Below are positions 9,375-20,900 of a DNA stretch of 64,000 nt, piece after piece; within the stretch, counting starts at the first letter, position 1; the number at the start of each line of letters is the position of its first letter. Source of the stretch: Massospora cicadina (Eukaryota > Entomophthoromycota > Entomophthoromycetes > Entomophthorales > Entomophthoraceae); NCBI GenBank assembly GCA_022478985.1, contig JAKSZP010005654.1, positions 21,889 to 85,888 on the forward strand. Reading direction: 5' to 3'. A program made the translations under genes and the position numbers. The notes under the pieces are model-generated. The model was not told where the DNA came from. It worked only from the letters and a program-made list of their open reading frames with translations, and searched no databases.

Positions 9375-9803
9375 CTATAATTTATTTATTAAGGCCAATC
9401 CCCGATACTTCAGATCAGGCTCAACCCAATTTAATGGGGAGGCTAATCTGGCATCTACCCATAGGTGGGTCGCACCCCTAGTTGGGGCTTCACCCAATAA
9501 AGGGAGAATCTCAACAACCTGGAAAGGGGATGTCCATCCAGCTGCGCTGTACCATGCGCCCCTCTTGTGCTTCTTTTGACAAAAGCACATCCCAGTCAGG
9601 ATGGGAAGACCATCACCAATGGGAGCCTGGGAGGGGCACAACACAGCCACATTCTGGGTGTGCGTCCTTGTGCCAGATGGACTTATTCCAGCAGCCCAGT
9701 CCTTATTTTCCCTCACCATTTGTCTTTCCTTGAGGGGCCTGGAGTTTATCTGGGCTAATTTTCCTGGGTCTTGAGGCAGCTCGCCCCAGGAAGCCCTCAT
9801 CAT
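9375..9803 (-). CDS. Antisense open frame in the Tr1 interior, unrecognised
   Basis: A 142-codon open frame starting at an ATG pair (MMRASWGELPQDPG). It has no recognised domain and no hydrophobic segment. The interior of Tr1 is more GC-rich than its surroundings, so long antisense frames can arise by chance. I report it because it is the longest frame in an element that otherwise encodes nothing. The chance that it is real is low. Confidence 0.15.
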   Translation of the reverse strand: MMRASWGELPQDPGKLAQINSRPLKERQMVRENKDWAAGISPSGTRTHTQNVAVLCPSQAPIGDGLPILTGMCFCQKKHKRGAWYSAAGWTSPFQVVEILPLLGEAPTRGATHLWVDARLASPLNWVEPDLKYRGLALINKL

Positions 9804-9860
9804 GGCGGCCTTCTGTTGTGGGGCCCCTCTTTGGGGAGGGGCCCTATTCTAGTGGGGTAA

Positions 9861-10441
9861 TGTAACAATCAAGTTCGTCTTGATTGTTTCATTTTGACTC
9901 AGATTCATATTTTCCAAAGCTTAGTCAAATCTTTTTAAATTTGTTTGGCTCAGTCATTTTTGGTGCTGGGTTGTGCATTGTCTGAGTTGTATATTTAGGC
10001 TTGTGCAAGCCTAATCAATGACTTGGGTGAGGCCCCTGAAGGGCTGCCTTTATAAGGTGTGCCTACCCATTATGAAGTTGACTTCTAAATTCTATTACCC
10101 CTAGCATTCCCTACCTGGGGAGCATTGTCAGTGGCTCCCCAGATGAGCTTTGTTGGCAAGGCCTATTTATGTCCAAAATAAAAATAAAGGTTGTTTCAGG
10201 GTTAGCATACCTCGCTTACCTGTTGGTCTTTTTCCCAGTTGAGGAGCTTTTTGAGTGGGTTGGGTCATACCAACCCCCCAGAAAACTTTGCATAACCAAC
10301 CAGTAGTAGGTGACGTTGGGCTTGTCAGGTGACATGAGTACCTCTCCCTATTCGTTTAGGCTGTTTTGGTTGCTTGCCAGTGGCACCAAAAAAATATTTT
10401 AAAATATGGAAGTCAGAATTGGGGTTTTTCCATATGTGACA
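9861..10441 (+). repeat. Tr1 right LTR
   Basis: TGTAACAATCAAG...CATATGTGACA, a partner of 8172-8747. It holds the same 20-nt palindrome (9995-10014) and TATA-like box (TTTATAAG near 10049). Confidence 0.9.
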
Positions 10442-10899
10442 ATAACCATCATTCTATAACACAATCGCTGGAGCTGACACTACCAAAGGTCCAAACTGAA
10501 GTGGCAGGGATAAGTATAATATTAGGGATCAAGTCTGATGAGGTCCTGCAGTCCCATAATATAAAGTCGAGTTTTGATCCAGAGCAACCTTTAGTTGTTT
10601 CACCAGTTGAGAGGAAATGACAGTAACTGGAGATCAGTATCAACTATGGACATACTTTTAACCTTATAGATGATTAGTTCAACTTGGGTAACCTCATTAT
10701 CAAAAGGGGGATTGAATAAATTGAATCTCCTGGAGGTAGAAATCTGGAAAGGGAAGAGTAAGAAGTCAAACCTTTATTTTAAATCAGCAAGTTTGGAACA
10801 TCTTTAAAGTAATCAGGCTTGGCTAGGGCATAACATTTAGTACACAAAACAGTGATAGATTGGGAGTGAGGCACAACGTTGTCAGCAGATGGTACCTTG

Positions 10900-12914
10900 C
10901 GCCCTAAGCTGACTCCACTTTTCCCGCCTCATCAACATTTCTCTTTCAATAGGAGTCCTCATGATGGCCAAAAATTCCACAATAAAAGCAAGGATTGTGA
11001 TGTGGTTAAGATCTCTGGAATCATCCTACTGCATGTATATGAGCCAGTCCTCCTTTTTAAATGTTTGACGCACTTCTGGATCAGGTAACTCTTTTATAGA
11101 TTTGTTGTTATTGAGGATAGATTTATAAATCTTCTTTGCATTTTGGAAATGTAGCACAAGAGCGGTATTATGCTGAAACGCGGAGAGAATGGCAGCAATG
11201 GCGTTGTCCAAGTTAAATTGATCTCAGGATGCAAAGGTTTGAGATTTATGATAAAACCGCTCAGCAAATTTGATATTGGTTTCCCCAAATCTTTTGTGGA
11301 TTCACAGGAAAGCCCTTTTATGGTTAGAAAAAGGTATGTTACTTCTAAATTTTTTTAATTAAGATCATCCTTTATCACCGCCCAGGTGGTACAATTTGAA
11401 ATATAGCATCATGATTTCTTGAGCCTTGCTATCCAGACAGGTTTGAATGTGCTGATATTTTTGACAATCTTTATCTTGTTTCATTTCACCCTCAGACACA
11501 AAAATATAAGACTGAATAGTTTTGGTCCATGGCACATATTCTCCTTTAAAGGGGGGTTTGAGGTATCCAACAGTTTAAGAGAACATGGGTAGCTCAAGAA
11601 GGGGGTCATCCAGTTTCAGAGATCTCTTTGGTACCTATGCAAGTATGAGGGATAGCCTTATCAACTTGGCAGCATAATTCATCCATATCATCCTAAAGAT
11701 TATGATACCATTCATTGACATTATTGAGTGAGGCTTTAGTATCAAGAAGTCAGTGGAGCTTTTCAATATTGGTAGACTAAATCACTAATTGGTCGGAAAA
11801 TGTATCTTATTTAGCCTCAATTTTTTGAAACTTAGCATTCCCCTGCTTGAGTTGACAATTCACTTGGGACTGATCAAAAATTTTGGGAGGCAATCAGGCG
11901 TGAACAGGTTTTGGTTACAGTCACATACTTGTTGTACAAGGAGATCAAGGTTAGATACATATTATAAAATTACTACAATAGTCATATCTGCTCCTTGGGC
12001 ACCTTTAGTTTTTGTCATTTAAAAGCCTTAATATGAGTTTCATGGTTCTTTTCAAAAGAGGTTTCAATAGGCGTAGAGGATTTAAGAGGGCTTCAGGGAC
12101 ATTCAGGCCCAGGGGCCCTTGTTCCCCTTCTTGCCCACAAAACCAGTAGTGCCAGGAAGTCCTTTTTGAATAATAATTCCGGAATAAGAGGCATAGCATT
12201 TTGTTTGCTCGATTGATGAATTCAGGTAGCTAAGGTTGCAATTTGGGAATCAGTGGTTTAGCAATTCTCAGAGATTTAGTCAATGATATCAGACAAAGCA
12301 CACTATACTCATTGGTCCATATTTTTAGTTGCATGGATCATCCATTGGGAAAGTTCACCTTTCAGATATTGGATAAAAGCAGTATCAATATGAGCCAAGT
12401 GACGTTTAAATTTGTTGATATCCTAGCAAATATCTAAAATGGCCTCAAAATTGTCTCAACCAAAATTAGATGCAGCTTCAGATATAATTATTAAGAAAAT
12501 AAGCATGAATTTGTTGAGATAGTCTGAGTTGCTATTGGATTTCAAAGTGCTGTAGCCCAAATAACTGCATCTGAAGTGTTAAGCAGGATGAACAAATAAC
12601 CAGAGGTGAGTTTTCGTTTGAGCCACTCCTACCTCAAAGCCATGAAGGTCAGGAGAGGAATATAGATGTTTCATGTTGGGGACAATTTATGCAGAGTGGC
12701 TACAAATAGATTTCCCACAAGGAGTGATAGTTTCATCCAGTAACGCCGTAACAGTATTGGCAACTTTGGTAGCATGGATTTAGTAAAGTGAATCATCTAG
12801 GGCTGAAATAGAAAGGGTCAAGGTCCCACTGAATTTAAGCTCATGAGTGCAAAGAAGAGGCATACCTAGGTTTTTTGCAATGACCTAACTGGTCAAACTC
12901 ATGTTCTCCTCCAT
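10900..12914 (-). pseudogene. Gy2 Gag with collagen-like segment (decayed)
   Basis: The likely start is the ATG at 12914 (MEENMSLTS). At about 12470-12350, NFG.DNFEAILDI, INKFKRHLAHIDTAFIQYL matches the helical N-terminal region of Gy3 Gag (NFGWDNWEAILDN, INDLHNHLVRIDNK). At about 12170-12085 two overlapping frames show Gly-X-Y runs (GLPGTTGFVGKKGNKGP and GQEGEQGPLGLN), then KGAQGAD near 12015. At 11211-11026 the motif DNAIAAILSAFQHNT...SILNN matches the Gag of Gy3 and Gy4 (SAF.S.T...SI.NIKEAL). It is a fossil of a structural protein, with many stops. Confidence 0.6.
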
Positions 12915-12985
12915 TTTGGTGGGCTGTCATCTCTAGGATTATTTATCATGAATATATGTCTTTACCAGGTAGCATCAGAAGGGGA

Positions 12986-13002
12986 CCTGGCAGAAAGCAC
13001 CA
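12986..13002 (-). other. Gy2 primer-binding site
   Basis: On the minus strand TGGTGCTTTCTGCCAGG lies next to the inner end of the 5' LTR. It is closest to the Gy3 site TGGTGCTCCCTGCCAGG. Confidence 0.6.
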
Positions 13003-13003
13003 A

Positions 13004-13618
13004 TTTTGGATTTTTTTGAAATTAAAGGTCAGGTAATTCAAAGGCTACATGATTATTAGTCATAGGTAGCACCAGTAGAATCTCCTAGGAGTCTCTTTCT
13101 CCCTAGGACAATCTCTCAACAGAATCAGCATTGTTTAGGTAAATCTCTGTTCACATGAAAAGACAATAGTCTCTGTTTTATAATAGGCAAAAATCTCTAT
13201 TCAATTAGGGAAAATTGAAGCTATCTTTATTAACTTAAACTCAGAAATATTTAAAGGTTTTGTGGAATTTAATGATTGAGTAGGATAGAGTTTGGTAGAA
13301 AATAGAGATAAAGTCAGGTAATGAGATTTCCTGATTGGTGCAGCGAAATGAAAAGATTTTGCCATACATGGTCTTTTGTAATTGAGGTGGCAGATTCAGG
13401 AGATCCCCAGATGGTAAGATCTTTGTCAGATGAATTACATCCTTGTCAGATGAATTGGTGGATTCAGTAAGGATTTGGGATTTTAATCACTCAATTATGA
13501 GTTCATTGTCATTTTCAATTCTCAAGATTTCAAAGCAGTAGAACTCCAGTGTTCAAATTTTGAATTATAATATGTGCAAATCTCACCCTCATCAATGTGA
13601 TCTCCATTATTACCAACA
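13004..13618 (-). repeat. Gy2 5' LTR (partner outside the window)
   Basis: Placed between the primer site and an AACA end at 13615-13618 (TGTTGG in element sense). The flank 13619-13623 is TTCAG. The partner LTR would lie beyond the left edge, so the limits rest on the TG...end rule and the primer-site position only. Confidence 0.45.
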
Positions 13619-13693
13619 TTCAGTATTTTAGTTTAGGAGAAATAATATTTTAATAGCTTTACAAAAATGAATAGGTTCTAATAGACACTTATT

Positions 13694-15614
13694 TTATTTA
13701 ACCAAGGCAAGATGAACAGGGGAGTGACATTACCAAAACAGAAACCCCAAAACTAAAAAACAAAATCCCATAAAACTTACTGCCCTAAAAAAGCAGTGGG
13801 AAACACAAAAGTAGCAAAAAAGAAAAAAAACCTACCAGGTGGCACAGCGGCGAGCCACTAATCCCACCATGGCGGAGGGGGATGGGGTATCAGGCGGGTC
13901 AAAATCATCATCCTTAGGATTAGCATTAGAAAAGTGGATCAATGCTGATAGTAAGGGGGTTGGGGCATCCGCAGGATGAGGGTCGAGGTGAGGTAGATAG
14001 CAGTTGAGTTTGACAATTTGGGCTTGGATAAAGGACTCTATGAGTTCAGCAACATGGTGTTTGGCCAGGATGCAGGAGTTAGGAAGTTGGGCTAATTTCA
14101 AAATGTTTTCTCTGGTGACATGTGTGGGTGGGGAAAATTCTGCCAGAGTAACGACATGTTTGACAGCAGTGGTGGCAGTTTCATAGAGGCGTTGGATTTC
14201 CTCTTTTACAGTAGGAGGAAAATTGGAAGGGAACAAGGGGGTGCAGACCTTTTTTAAATTCATCAACGAATTTTCCCATGGCTTTGTGAAGATGTCAGGT
14301 TTTGGGTGAGCCACCAAGCCTCAGCAAGCTGGTGGTCACTTTGGTATGGGATAGCATCAGGTTTGGGGAATATTGTTTGGGTGGGAATGGTGCATCAAAG
14401 TCTGAATTCCTAAAAGGTTCTAGATATATTTTGTTTAGCTAAGGTTAGACAATTTCACTAATTAAGTCACTTCATCCAATAAGTCCCAGGGATTTTGGTT
14501 GACTTGGATTGATTTGGCGATAGGTGACTGTGATTGGGTAAGTTTTGAGGTGGAGGATTTTTTGGATTTAACATTGGTCCAAGCCTGCACCCAATTGGTT
14601 GGCATGGATGTGAATTGGCCAGCTTTGGTTTGAGGTGCTAGATTTTGCTTCTGATATGATTGCATGGCTTGTGGGGGTGGGGGCAGACAAAATTCCCACA
14701 CAAACGCTGTTGGTGTGGCCTCATGGGTGGAGTTGGCCGTGTTCAAAGGGTATGAATTATATTGACATGCTTTTATCATATGGTCCAATTCATAGCAGAG
14801 GGGGCAAATTGTGCGACTGTTGTCAGTGTGGGCTCAAAAAAATGGTTGGGTGCAGATGGGACATAGGCACGCAGTGGGATGTGCTGGGCCATGTTTAGCT
14901 GGTGGGGGGTAATGGTGGCCATTGCCCGATGTGCTGCTAGTTTCTCAACACCTTTTGGGACAATAAATTGGAGGATGGGGTCTGTGCCATAAGTGGACAG
15001 CCCAGACACAACTCTTCATAGAGTGTTTAAGGGGGAAGGTGTGAGGGGAGGTTTGCAAAGGTCACCACAAGTGTGGTATCATTGGGGAGGCGTGTAATGG
15101 TGATGGTAAAGGGTGTGTTTTTATAAATTAAGGGCGTTGCTGCTGCAGCATCTACATCTCTTCAGTAGGGAATCCAATATAAAAGTAGCCCTTATAAAGG
15201 GTGAAAGTTAATAAACCCTGCTGGTGTAAAGGTGGCCGCTGCTAGCTCAATTATCGCTTTGTCAGTGTACAGGAAGAGATTTCCATACTTGACATGGATG
15301 CAAAAGCAAATAAATGATTGGGGTAGGGCTAGGCGGTGGGAGCAGGTTGGGTGGACTCATGCAAGGTGCAGTGCTAGGTCCCTTGGAGGGACATAGCAGC
15401 TGGATGTATTTGGCAGACTGGATGAGCCAGTATGCATGCGTTTGCCTGCTGGGTGGTAAATTCTAGCAGGTGGAGCACCACTGCCCCATACTGGGGCAGC
15501 AGATAGTGGATCCAAGGACATAAATTTGAAAATTGGTGTGGCGAGGTGGTGGTGGAAAATCAACTTGTTTTTCAAAAATTGCTCAAAATTAATGTTGAAT
15601 GGAAAGAAAAGTCC
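13694..15614 (-). mobile_element. Ln1, ORF1-only non-LTR element (full-length copy)
   Basis: A 1921-bp insertion flanked by a perfect 17-bp target duplication TCTAATAGACACTTATT (13677-13693 and 15615-15631). Its 5' end, ORF and length match Ln2 (1915 bp). Its 3' tail (TTTTGGTAATGTC.CTCCCCTG...TTAAATAA) matches Ln2 and the end of LINE Li1. It carries only an ORF1-type gene and no endonuclease or RT, so it must have been moved in trans, as proposed for mammalian HAL1. Confidence 0.85.
13832..15560 (-). pseudogene. Ln1 ORF1 protein (RRM-like region, CCHC knuckle; frames broken)
   Basis: The start region in the 15626-15357 frame reads FKFMSLDPLSAAPVWGSGAPP, then HPAGKRMHTGSSSLPNT, both matched in Ln2. 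A CX2CX4HX4C knuckle lies at 14806-14765 (CPLCYELDH, then C). The C-terminal helical region lies in 14317-13832 (LNLKKVCTPLF-like start; LAQLPNSCILAKHHVAELIE) and ends DPPDTPSPSAMVG, again matched in Ln2. It is presumably an RNA-binding chaperone of the LINE RNP. Several frame changes mean this copy is not translatable as one protein. Confidence 0.7.
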
Positions 15615-15631
15615 TCTAATAGACACTTATT

Positions 15632-16162
15632 GCCAAAACTAAACCTGATATTATTAAAAAATTCATAACTTTATAAATAGTTACTTTGTAGTGGACTATG
15701 AATTAAAAAGTTCCTCCATGCCAGATTTTAAATTTCTAATTTATGTAGTTTAAAAGAAATAATGCAAATTGGCTTTTAAGTATCTACAGATTATTGCAAT
15801 TTTGTAGTTATAAATTAGAATTTACTAAACCCTTATTTACCTGAGAAGAGGAGTAGTAGCATAATGGGGTGTTTCCTGCTCTACTCTGGGTTGGGTTTTG
15901 ATTTAAACAGGTTCAAAACAATCACAGGCTTGAAAGAACTTGGCGTGGTATATTTGTCCCAAGGTCAACCCACCTCATTTACTTTTATTTACCTGAGAAC
16001 AAAACTTAAGAGGCATATGCATAAGAAATTCCAATTTTTAGTTATTTTTATTTGAGAGAAATATAATTAATAAGATTCTAAATATAAATCTAAATCTTTT
16101 TTTAATTCTTGTAGTTAAAATAAAGTTTTTTTTAAAAAATCCCTTACTTACTTAATAATCTT
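15632..16162. other. AT-rich spacer, no gene seen
   Basis: Before the Ln1 insertion this joined 13619-13676. It is AT-rich with many stops in all frames. A stretch near 15715-15800 (TTTTAAATTTCTAATTTATG) resembles 21555-21625 in the same orientation and may be an older repeat. Confidence 0.4.
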
Positions 16163-16261
16163 ACACCCAAGCTTCATGCATGAGCTCTTCTTTCCCATTT
16201 TGATAACATTAGCTAATATGATTCAATTCAAACAGCAAAATTTGATAATTACATAGGAGAG

Positions 16262-17514
16262 ATGGGCGATAACAACAAATTAAAATTAGATTGGGCAAAA
16301 TTTGTATCAGGCAATGTGCAAAACGGTGTGACAAAGGGCAAGAAACGCCCTGAGGACCAGGAACCAATGAAGCTAAGAAACCACAAACTTAGACACCATC
16401 TGGGTTTGTGGAGTTCATCACTAAACAAAACTTATACTTGGAAATCCAAAAGGCCCAACCCCTGTCAAAGGTAGAGCATGGGCTCTGACTCTTCCTATGG
16501 GTTGATTCTCCAACTCTTTGGGAGAAAGTGGGTGAGGCACAGGCCTCCCTTTTTCCCCATGCGGTGTGCATTACCACCCATACTATCCACCATGGATGAA
16601 TTGATATGGGCTTCAAAACCAAAGAAGATGCAGATGCTGCTGCAAAAGTCTGCATAAAAATCGCCCTCCCCAAGGGCAAACAAATTGTGTGCACTGAATG
16701 CACCAAATGGAAAAAAGTGAACACTTTGTTCATCTATTTCAACTTGCTATCCACCAACCTTCCCCACAATTTAATTGAGGAAGAGCTCCAAGCTGGACTT
16801 TCCTGCTAAGGAGAAATTAAACAATTTGAACTACAGCAGTTTCACCTGATGCTGAACCTGTGCACAGATAAGGCAATATCCGTGATCAACCCACTCCCCA
16901 AAGTGGCTGAGGACCTCACAAAAATCCTACGCACAGCAGTGGTTCACCTTCTGGATGGGGGAGTGTCAAGGGTATTCCATCTCACACTGGAAAGTGCACC
17001 GCCTATCTGCAACCATTGCAGTTCATTGGGGTACAAGGTACACGCATGCCCTGTGAAGGAGGGCATACTGGCCCCATACTTCTGTGACAACACCATGGAC
17101 AAAGATAGTGAAGACTTCACCAAAATAGTTGACACAAACCACGCCTTCCTCTGGGGAGAGGATGGGTAATACATTATCATAGACCCAGTATCACCCAAAG
17201 TATGCAAAATGGTACAGAAGGCCTGCAAGCGGGCAGTGACCAAAACTGTATCACTCGTGGCCTCCTACATCACCCCCAGCCAAATTAAGGAGGACGTAGA
17301 GAAATTAAACCAAGCAAAGCAATCAGAGCAGAATACCCATGTTGAAAATTTTCTCAACAATTTGTCTGAATTACCACATGGCATCAATCAAGAAAATTTA
17401 GCCAGACAATTCAGCTCCACTATTGGCAAATATGTGGGACCCACATCTACAAATTCAAACCCTGCAACCACAGAAAATAATCAGCGCACTGCACGAAACC
17501 ACCATGAGTCATAA
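16262..17514 (+). pseudogene. Li1 ORF1 (RRM-like region, degenerate zinc knuckle)
   Basis: Starts MGDNNKLKLDWAKFV at 16262. In a second frame (16606-16809) MGFKTKEDADAAAKVCIKIA followed by LFIYFNLLSTNLPHNLIEEE parallels Ln2 (IGFQIEEGAAAAAS; VLFVNLPSHLPPQILYEQF), suggesting a shared RRM-like fold. In 16849-17169 a knuckle reads CNHCSSLGYKVHACP, with Tyr where His is expected. The C-terminal part (17209-17514) is Lys/Asn-rich and helical and has no counterpart in Ln1 or Ln2. Two internal stops split the gene. Confidence 0.65.
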
Positions 17515-17559
17515 GCAGGAGAGACTGACTCAAACCCTATCAATGGCAAGACCACATGA

Positions 17560-18490
17560 AATTGGCACAGGGTAAGGGATTGGATGATAACACAGATTGG
17601 ACAGGCCCAATGACATGGAGCATGCTCCTGAAATTTTGTGCTGGTATAGGGCCAGATGACCCTCCCAACCGCTCCTGAGGCGCCGCATGCACCTCAGTGT
17701 CAATAGGGATGCTAAAAATCACAGGAGCCAGGGCTCAATTGTCCCAAGCCAAAAAGCTGGACTTCCTGCAAAATCCTCTGTAGATATCTTGGCCATCCAA
17801 GGAATCCACTGTCTACAGGGGGAAGAGGGATTCTGGTCATCCAGGGTCTATCATCCCTATTGGCATGGACCTCTTACTGTGGGGTGGTCCTCCACAATCT
17901 AAAACTAAATATCACTAACTTCTCTTCATATCTGCATGGCTGCATCCTGGTAGCAATAATTGCATTCCAAGAGGCACAATCTTGATAGCATGCATCTATG
18001 CACCATGCACCGCAGCTGAGAGAAACAATTTCTCAAAACCATTCCAACACTCACCCTCCCACCAGATACCATCCTGTTGGGCGACTTCAACTGCTGGTCT
18101 AACCTCAACGTGAACTGATAGCCTAGCCCCTGGGAATACCCCCCAGGGCATATCAAATTCTGTGCAATGAAGGCATCCCTTGGCCTACACAACATCCTCC
18201 CCCCAGGTCACCACTCCTCCCTAACATAACCCACCCCAACATATGCGAGGGAACGCTCATCTCAATGAGCTGCATCAGCATTATCCTCACCTTGAAAATC
18301 TACCACTTGAACATCTCCAACTTCTTAACAAAAAAGATCAACTTCTCTGACCACCAACTCATTTCAGTGCAGCTTTTGCCAACCCAAAATCCCACACAGG
18401 CGTTGACCTGGAGTAAGTTACACCTGGAAAAAATAAAATTGCCTGAGTATCTGACTGGGTCGAATATGAAGCCATGAATCCAAAATTTGT
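17560..18490 (+). pseudogene. Li1 endonuclease (APE type, decayed)
   Basis: Short coding islands carry the family motifs in order: DILAIQGIHCLQGEEGFW near 17787 (the Gln-Glu/His region), LLGDFNCWSNLNVN near 18075 (the GDFN catalytic box), and INFSDHQLISVQL near 18340 (the SDH box). This enzyme nicks target DNA for target-primed reverse transcription. Frames change several times. Confidence 0.7.
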
Positions 18491-19199
18491 AACTCCATTA
18501 ATATCAGACCCATTGAAACCTGGGCAAATTTCAAAGTTGAACTAATAAATAAAACTCACCATTTCACCTCATGTAAGTACACCGCTGACACAGCCACAAT
18601 CAGGCGCACCTTGGCAGAACTGGACCACCTTGAGCTCAACATCCTGAAGTCCAGCTACAGCCCCAACTGGGGGCATAAATGGGCTGAAATATCCACCCAC
18701 CTAAACGCCCTCATCTTCAAACACCAGCACAGAAGCAAAGTTTTGAGTAAAGACAAGTTCATAAAAGAAGGCAAAACCTGCTTGACATAATTCTCCCACC
18801 AATTTCGCTCATGCGGCAATCAGCCCATGTGCACACAGGTCCACAAAGATGATAGCACCATGGCAACTGACCCAGTGGAGGTAAAGGCGGAAGTACACCA
18901 CTACTACACCAAACTATATTGTGACACTCCAGTTGACCCTTAAAAAATGTAAGATTTTATACACACCACCAGAATACAAAGCACCCCGCCAGACTATAAC
19001 CTCCTAAACCTAATCACATAGGAGGAGCTCTGGGACACAGACCATGGCGCACCATGTAGGAAATGCCCAGGGCTTGATGAAAACCCTATAAATTCTACAA
19101 AAAATACTTTGAGCAAATTGCCCCCTCCTCTTGGTATCAATGAACCAGTGCCTGCTGGAGAAACGCCTCCTACCTGGCGGCCAGGGCTCCTATGTCATA

Positions 19200-19910
19200 A
19201 CCATGTTTAAAAAGGGTGACAAATGGACCTGGCCAACTGGTGTCCAATTGCACTCTCTAACACTGATACAAAACTATTAACAAAAATTTTAGCCAACAGA
19301 TTAGGCACAATAGCCTCCAAAGTCTATCGCCCAATAAGTTTGGGTTCATACCAGGGCGTTCAATCTGGACCAATATTCACTCTGTCACCAACATATGCCA
19401 GTCCAAAGAAACTGGATCCCTGGTATTCCTAGACCAAAAAAGGCATATAATCAAGTTGGTTGGCTGTACCTGAAGGAATGCCTAAGCGCTTTCAAACTCC
19501 CACCAAGATTCATAAATTGGGTGATGCTCCTTACAGAATCCGCATCCATGGCTATATGCAGCCTTGGTTTTCTAACCAACAAGATCACACCACACAGAGG
19601 GCTCAAACAAGGGGACCCCCTCAGCCCACTGCTGTATAACTTCAGTATAGATCCGCTCCTTTGCGCCACTGACTCACGCCTCATGGTCATAACTGCACAA
19701 GGCCAACCAACAGTCAAAATACTAGCCTTTGCAGATGACTGCATGATAGGTATAGCTAACAACAATGATGCCCAACAGTTGGAACGCACCCTGGAGGAAT
19801 ATTCCATTTTAAGCAATGCATCGCTCAACAAAAAGAAAATGGAAATAATCCTCCTAGGCAAGTACACTAACAACTGGGCCACAACACCCAAACCCCACAG
19901 CTCCCCATAA
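19200..19910 (+). pseudogene. Li1 reverse transcriptase (partly open, FADD box kept)
   Basis: 19223-19432 reads LANWCPIALSNTDTKLLTKI and LANRLGTIASKVYRPI, the LINE RT motif W.PI.L.N.D.K. After a frame change, 19395-19910 holds KAYNQVGWLYLKECLSAF, then HRGLKQGDPLSPLLYNF, then the catalytic ILAFADDCMIGIAN and SLNKKKMEIILLG. The FADD residues are intact. The frameshift near 19430 and stops upstream kill the copy. Confidence 0.85.
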
Positions 19911-20689
19911 AGGAACAACCCACTCATTCTACCCTTTGGATCATCTCCTTCAATCAACCTAGTCTGCCACCTTGGGATATGGCTGGAAACAGAGGGTTAT
20001 GTCAATGACACAATTGAGAATAACCTACTACAGCAGAGTTCCAACCATGTCACCTCCCTTAAAGGAAGATTCCAAGGACTAATAGGACAAGTAACAGTCA
20101 CCAACTCACTCATCCTCTCGATGCTGTGGTTCCCCACCCACACAATCTCCTTATCACTTACATTCATATCCTTAGTCCATGCACTTATTCAGGGATGGCT
20201 GTGGCCTGGGTCCCAGCCACCTGTATGGGTGGAAACACTCTTTGGCCCATGCCAACTGCATATTGGGCACCTGGATAGAGGAAGTACTAGCCCCTGACCT
20301 CCCACAATAACACTGATATAGAGCGGCAAGGGCCAACTTTGCGCAGGCACTCAAATTATCCACCCCACACAACCCATCCAGCCTACTCACATACCTTGCA
20401 AACTGCACCAATGCAGTGGGCCCACATGGAACCCCCCTCACTTTAAACACCTTCTCTGCACCATTTGGCACATAGAGTGGACTGTCACTATCACAGGCAC
20501 TATTCAGGGAAGGGGAAGGCCCAGAGCTCATTTCACGCTAAGGAAACCAGATGACCACCCCCATAGGGACATACATGGCATGGCCCCATTCATTACAAGA
20601 ATCAACTACCTGGATGCATTAGACATCCTTATGAACTCACAACATAGAAGGCAATTTGGAGGCTAACACGGCATCCATTTCTCCAGCCA

Positions 20690-20900
20690 AGGGTAAGAGC
20701 TAACACCTGGTGCTGCCTCAGAAGAACCTACAGGACAGAAGACTGCTTCAACTCTCTTCATGCAATATATGCAGTGTGTGGAGGGGATGACACCCTACAC
20801 CACCACCTCAAAGCATGCCCCCCATTTAGAGCTATATGGCAGGAAGTTGCGCATCTGTTAAGAACCCACATTAATCCAGGAGCTATCAATCTCCAGAAGC
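20690..20900 (+). pseudogene. Li1 C-terminal CCHC segment
   Basis: A frame reading YAVCGGDDTLHHHLKACPPF, then RAIWQEVAHLL near 20765-20860. It matches the Cys/His segment with a following Trp-containing helix that closes many LINE ORF2 proteins. The first Cys of the pair appears lost. Confidence 0.55.

Larger units (their letters stand above)
8172..10441 (+). mobile_element. Tr1, non-autonomous LTR retrotransposon (TRIM/LARD-like)
   Basis: Direct LTRs of 576 bp (8172-8747) and 581 bp (9861-10441) begin TGTAA and end TGTGACA. A perfect ATAAC target duplication lies at 8167-8171 and 10442-10446. The internal part is only 1.1 kb with no gag or pol domain. Orientation is taken as plus because each LTR has a TTTATAAG TATA-like box followed by an AATAAA cluster. 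No TGG-type primer site is seen directly after 8747, so the primer is unknown. It must have been moved in trans. Confidence 0.9.
10447..13618 (-). mobile_element. Gy2 main part: 5' LTR, gag, start of protease (decayed)
   Basis: This is the 5' half of the old minus-strand gypsy element whose pol continues in 7920-8171 and 1-388. It has a 5' LTR (13004-13618), a primer-binding site (12986-13002), a broken gag with collagen-like runs (about 12914-10900) and a possible protease remnant near 10640-10450. It is homologous to Gy3 and Gy4 by Gag motifs. Every frame is interrupted. Confidence 0.7.
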
